A stretch of 50,497 bases of DNA from Gemmatimonadaceae bacterium (GTDB taxonomy: Bacteria; Gemmatimonadota; Gemmatimonadetes; Gemmatimonadales; Gemmatimonadaceae), in assembly GCA_035633115.1 (NCBI GenBank), contig DASQFN010000068.1, positions 1 through 50,497 of the forward strand, read 5' to 3'. The translations under genes were made by a program, and so were the position numbers. The notes under the pieces were generated by a model that did no database searches, had not been told where the DNA came from, and saw only the letters and a program-made list of their open reading frames with translations. Positions within the stretch are counted from its first letter, which is position 1; the number at the start of each line of letters is the position of its first letter. Shown here piece by piece: positions 49,311-50,497 of this stretch.

Positions 49311-50087
49311 TCAATTCACTGGGTCAGTGGAGGATTTGCCGGCCTTCACACGCTCGATGGTGCGCATGACTTCGATGGCCATCGCGCGAAGAAGATTCAC
49401 TTCTCTGGAATCCACCGCCGCCCGAAACACGATCGACCTGAGGGTCCGCATCACATGCTCGCTGCTGCGCGTCTTGAAGAATGCAATTGCCTCGAGAGAT
49501 CGCGCGGCGTCGGCGAACAGCAGCTCGTACTGCTCGCCCGTGGGAGGATCGATCGCATGTCGCGGTGGGGCGAGCTCGCGGGTGGCGTCACCGGAAGCAA
49601 GGTGCAGCTCATAGAGCGCTATCAGCACTGCCTGGGCCAGGTTCAGCGATGCGTATCCGGTGGTCGGTATCGTCACGACGAGATGCGCGCGGTCGAGTCC
49701 GTCGTTTGGAAGTCCGCTGTCCTCACGCCCGAACAGAATGGCGACCGGTCCACGGTCGGCGAATCCAATGAGGTCCGTTGCCGCAAACGCCGGCGCCACG
49801 ACTTCGCGCTTCGCCGCTCGTCTCCGCGCCGTGAATCCCGCCACGCGAACGCAGTCGGCCAGCGCCTCGTCGAGCGTCTCGAAATGCTGAATTGCGTTGA
49901 TGATGTCCTGCGTGTCGTGCGCGACACCGATCAGGCGGTAAGGGTCATAGGCGACGGGTCGTACGAGGCGGAGAGCGGATACGCCCATGTTCTTCATCGC
50001 GCGGATCGCAGCAGCAATGTTGATGGGATCCTGCGGCTCGAACAGGACGACGTTCACGGCCGCCAACCGGGGAGTCGTGCCGCTCAT
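49311..50087 (-). CDS. trmJ: TrmJ-type tRNA/rRNA methyltransferase (SpoU/TrmH SPOUT family)
   Basis: 258 residues. N-terminal NVVLFEPQDPINIAAAIRAM, knot motifs VAILFGREDSGLPND and IPTTGYASLNLAQAV, then a C-terminal helical domain (RTLRSIVFRAAVDSREVNLL). TrmJ 2'-O-methylates position 32 of tRNA using SAM. ATG 50087. It follows a hairpin terminator. Whether it is TrmJ or another SPOUT methylase rests on the family motifs and the C-terminal domain. Confidence 0.85.
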   Translation of the reverse strand: MSGTTPRLAAVNVVLFEPQDPINIAAAIRAMKNMGVSALRLVRPVAYDPYRLIGVAHDTQDIINAIQHFETLDEALADCVRVAGFTARRRAAKREVVAPAFAATDLIGFADRGPVAILFGREDSGLPNDGLDRAHLVVTIPTTGYASLNLAQAVLIALYELHLASGDATRELAPPRHAIDPPTGEQYELLFADAARSLEAIAFFKTRSSEHVMRTLRSIVFRAAVDSREVNLLRAMAIEVMRTIERVKAGKSSTDPVN

Positions 50088-50094
50088 AACGAAT

Positions 50095-50136
50095 GCCGGC
50101 CCCGAATGCGACGCGTGACGCGCACTCGGGGCCGGC
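50095..50136 (-). terminator. Strong hairpin after the lmo0937-type gene
   Basis: GCCGGCCCCGA (50095-50105) pairs with TCGGGGCCGGC (50126-50136), an 11-bp perfect GC-rich stem with an inner GCG...CGC dyad. It lies between the small membrane gene stop (50151) and trmJ start. No clear T-run follows on either strand, so it may act through Rho-type termination or as an attenuator. Confidence 0.7.
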
Positions 50137-50150
50137 AGCTCGGCTTTAAC

Positions 50151-50300
50151 TCAGGCGACAGGCCGGCCCGTGATGAGGCGATAAATGATCACGATCACGG
50201 CGATTACGAGAAGCAGGTGAATCAGACTTCCACCGACGTTCACCACAAAGAATCCAAGAATCCACAGGATGAGCAGAACCATCGCGATCGTCCACAGCAT
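50151..50300 (-). CDS. lmo0937-family small membrane protein (second copy)
   Basis: 49 residues from the ATG at 50300 with GAGG upstream. LWTIAMVLLILWILGFFVV and SLIHLLLVIAVIVIIYRLI are two helices, ending in TGRPVA. Same plan as the 51-residue protein at 17873-18028 (IHLLLV, KGRPTP). Function unknown. Confidence 0.82.
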   Translation of the reverse strand: MLWTIAMVLLILWILGFFVVNVGGSLIHLLLVIAVIVIIYRLITGRPVA

Positions 50301-50375
50301 GTAAGCATCCTCGCTAAGGGTTGGCCCGCGATCACGCGGTGTGCCCATCCTCTTGGCAACTGTCGTACCGCTTCC

Positions 50376-50497
50376 CTACCTCGGCGCGCGCTCCACAAAA
50401 GTCCCCGGGTCACGCTTCGGCGGATGCTCCTCATGCAATGCCTGGCGCCCGAGGAGGATTCGTGTCGCCCGCACATCGTGGCCGATGTCGAGCAGAA
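50376..50497 (-). CDS. C-terminal end of an unidentified gene (partial)
   Basis: The frame is open from the window edge to TAG at 50378-50376. The deduced end reads LLDIGHDVRATRILLGRQAL then HEEHPPKRDPGTFVERAPR. The composition is typical of a cytoplasmic enzyme and codon third positions are GC-rich, so I think it real. I cannot name the family. Confidence 0.5.
   Translation of the reverse strand, partial: LLDIGHDVRATRILLGRQALHEEHPPKRDPGTFVERAPR

Overview
The window looks like a chromosomal segment of a GC-rich bacterium, most likely a member of Gemmatimonadota. That assignment is inference. It rests on a complete alternative complex III (actABCDEF) operon, a TonB/ExbB/ExbD/ExbD cluster, a divergent membrane pyrophosphatase and GC-rich codon use. 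No ribosomal RNA or other strong phylogenetic marker is present, and I see no insertion sequence, phage, CRISPR array or replication origin.

Layout. 0-7 kb: the tail of a pilin-like protein, then a minus-strand block of transporters (dicarboxylate symporter, two APC amino-acid permeases) around a membrane pyrophosphatase. 7-10.5 kb: a 34-bp inverted repeat, then a tonB-exbB-exbD-exbD-tonB2 operon whose last gene has no ordinary start codon for its membrane anchor. 10.6-12.8 kb: an OmpR-type response regulator with its histidine kinase, followed by a 115-bp palindromic hairpin. 12.9-15.8 kb: four overlapping minor-pilin genes (FimT/GspH-, PilV-, PilW- and PilX-like). 16-20.5 kb: a thioredoxin 2, a secreted lipase-like lipoprotein, small membrane proteins and a membrane-fused spermidine-synthase-like protein.

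20.5-41.5 kb: a surface-glycan region that looks like a recombination hot spot. It holds GT-C membrane glycosyltransferases of at least four types (three intact GT87/DUF2029-like copies, WRDEA-type, DQYVFL-type, and one coupled to an FAD oxidoreductase). Truncated or frameshifted copies of the same families are interleaved with them, and there is also a decayed piece of actF. A tRNA-Ala(TGC) lies in the middle. The best-organised part is a six-gene operon read leftward from 39.16 to 33.60 kb: split transketolase (two subunits), a GT2 polyprenyl-phosphate-type glycosyltransferase, a methyltransferase, an extended SDR epimerase/reductase and a second methyltransferase. Four-base ATGA overlaps join the middle genes. 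My inference is that it builds and lipid-links an unusual, possibly branched and O-methylated, sugar that the neighbouring GT-C enzymes transfer to a surface polymer.

41.5-50.5 kb: the alternative complex III operon actABCDEF on the minus strand, preceded by a perfect TGTGA-N6-TCACA palindrome that suggests control by a CRP/FNR-family regulator. Then come a TrmJ-type tRNA methyltransferase, a hairpin terminator, a 49-residue lmo0937-type membrane protein (a second copy lies at 17.9 kb) and the C-terminal end of an unidentified gene.
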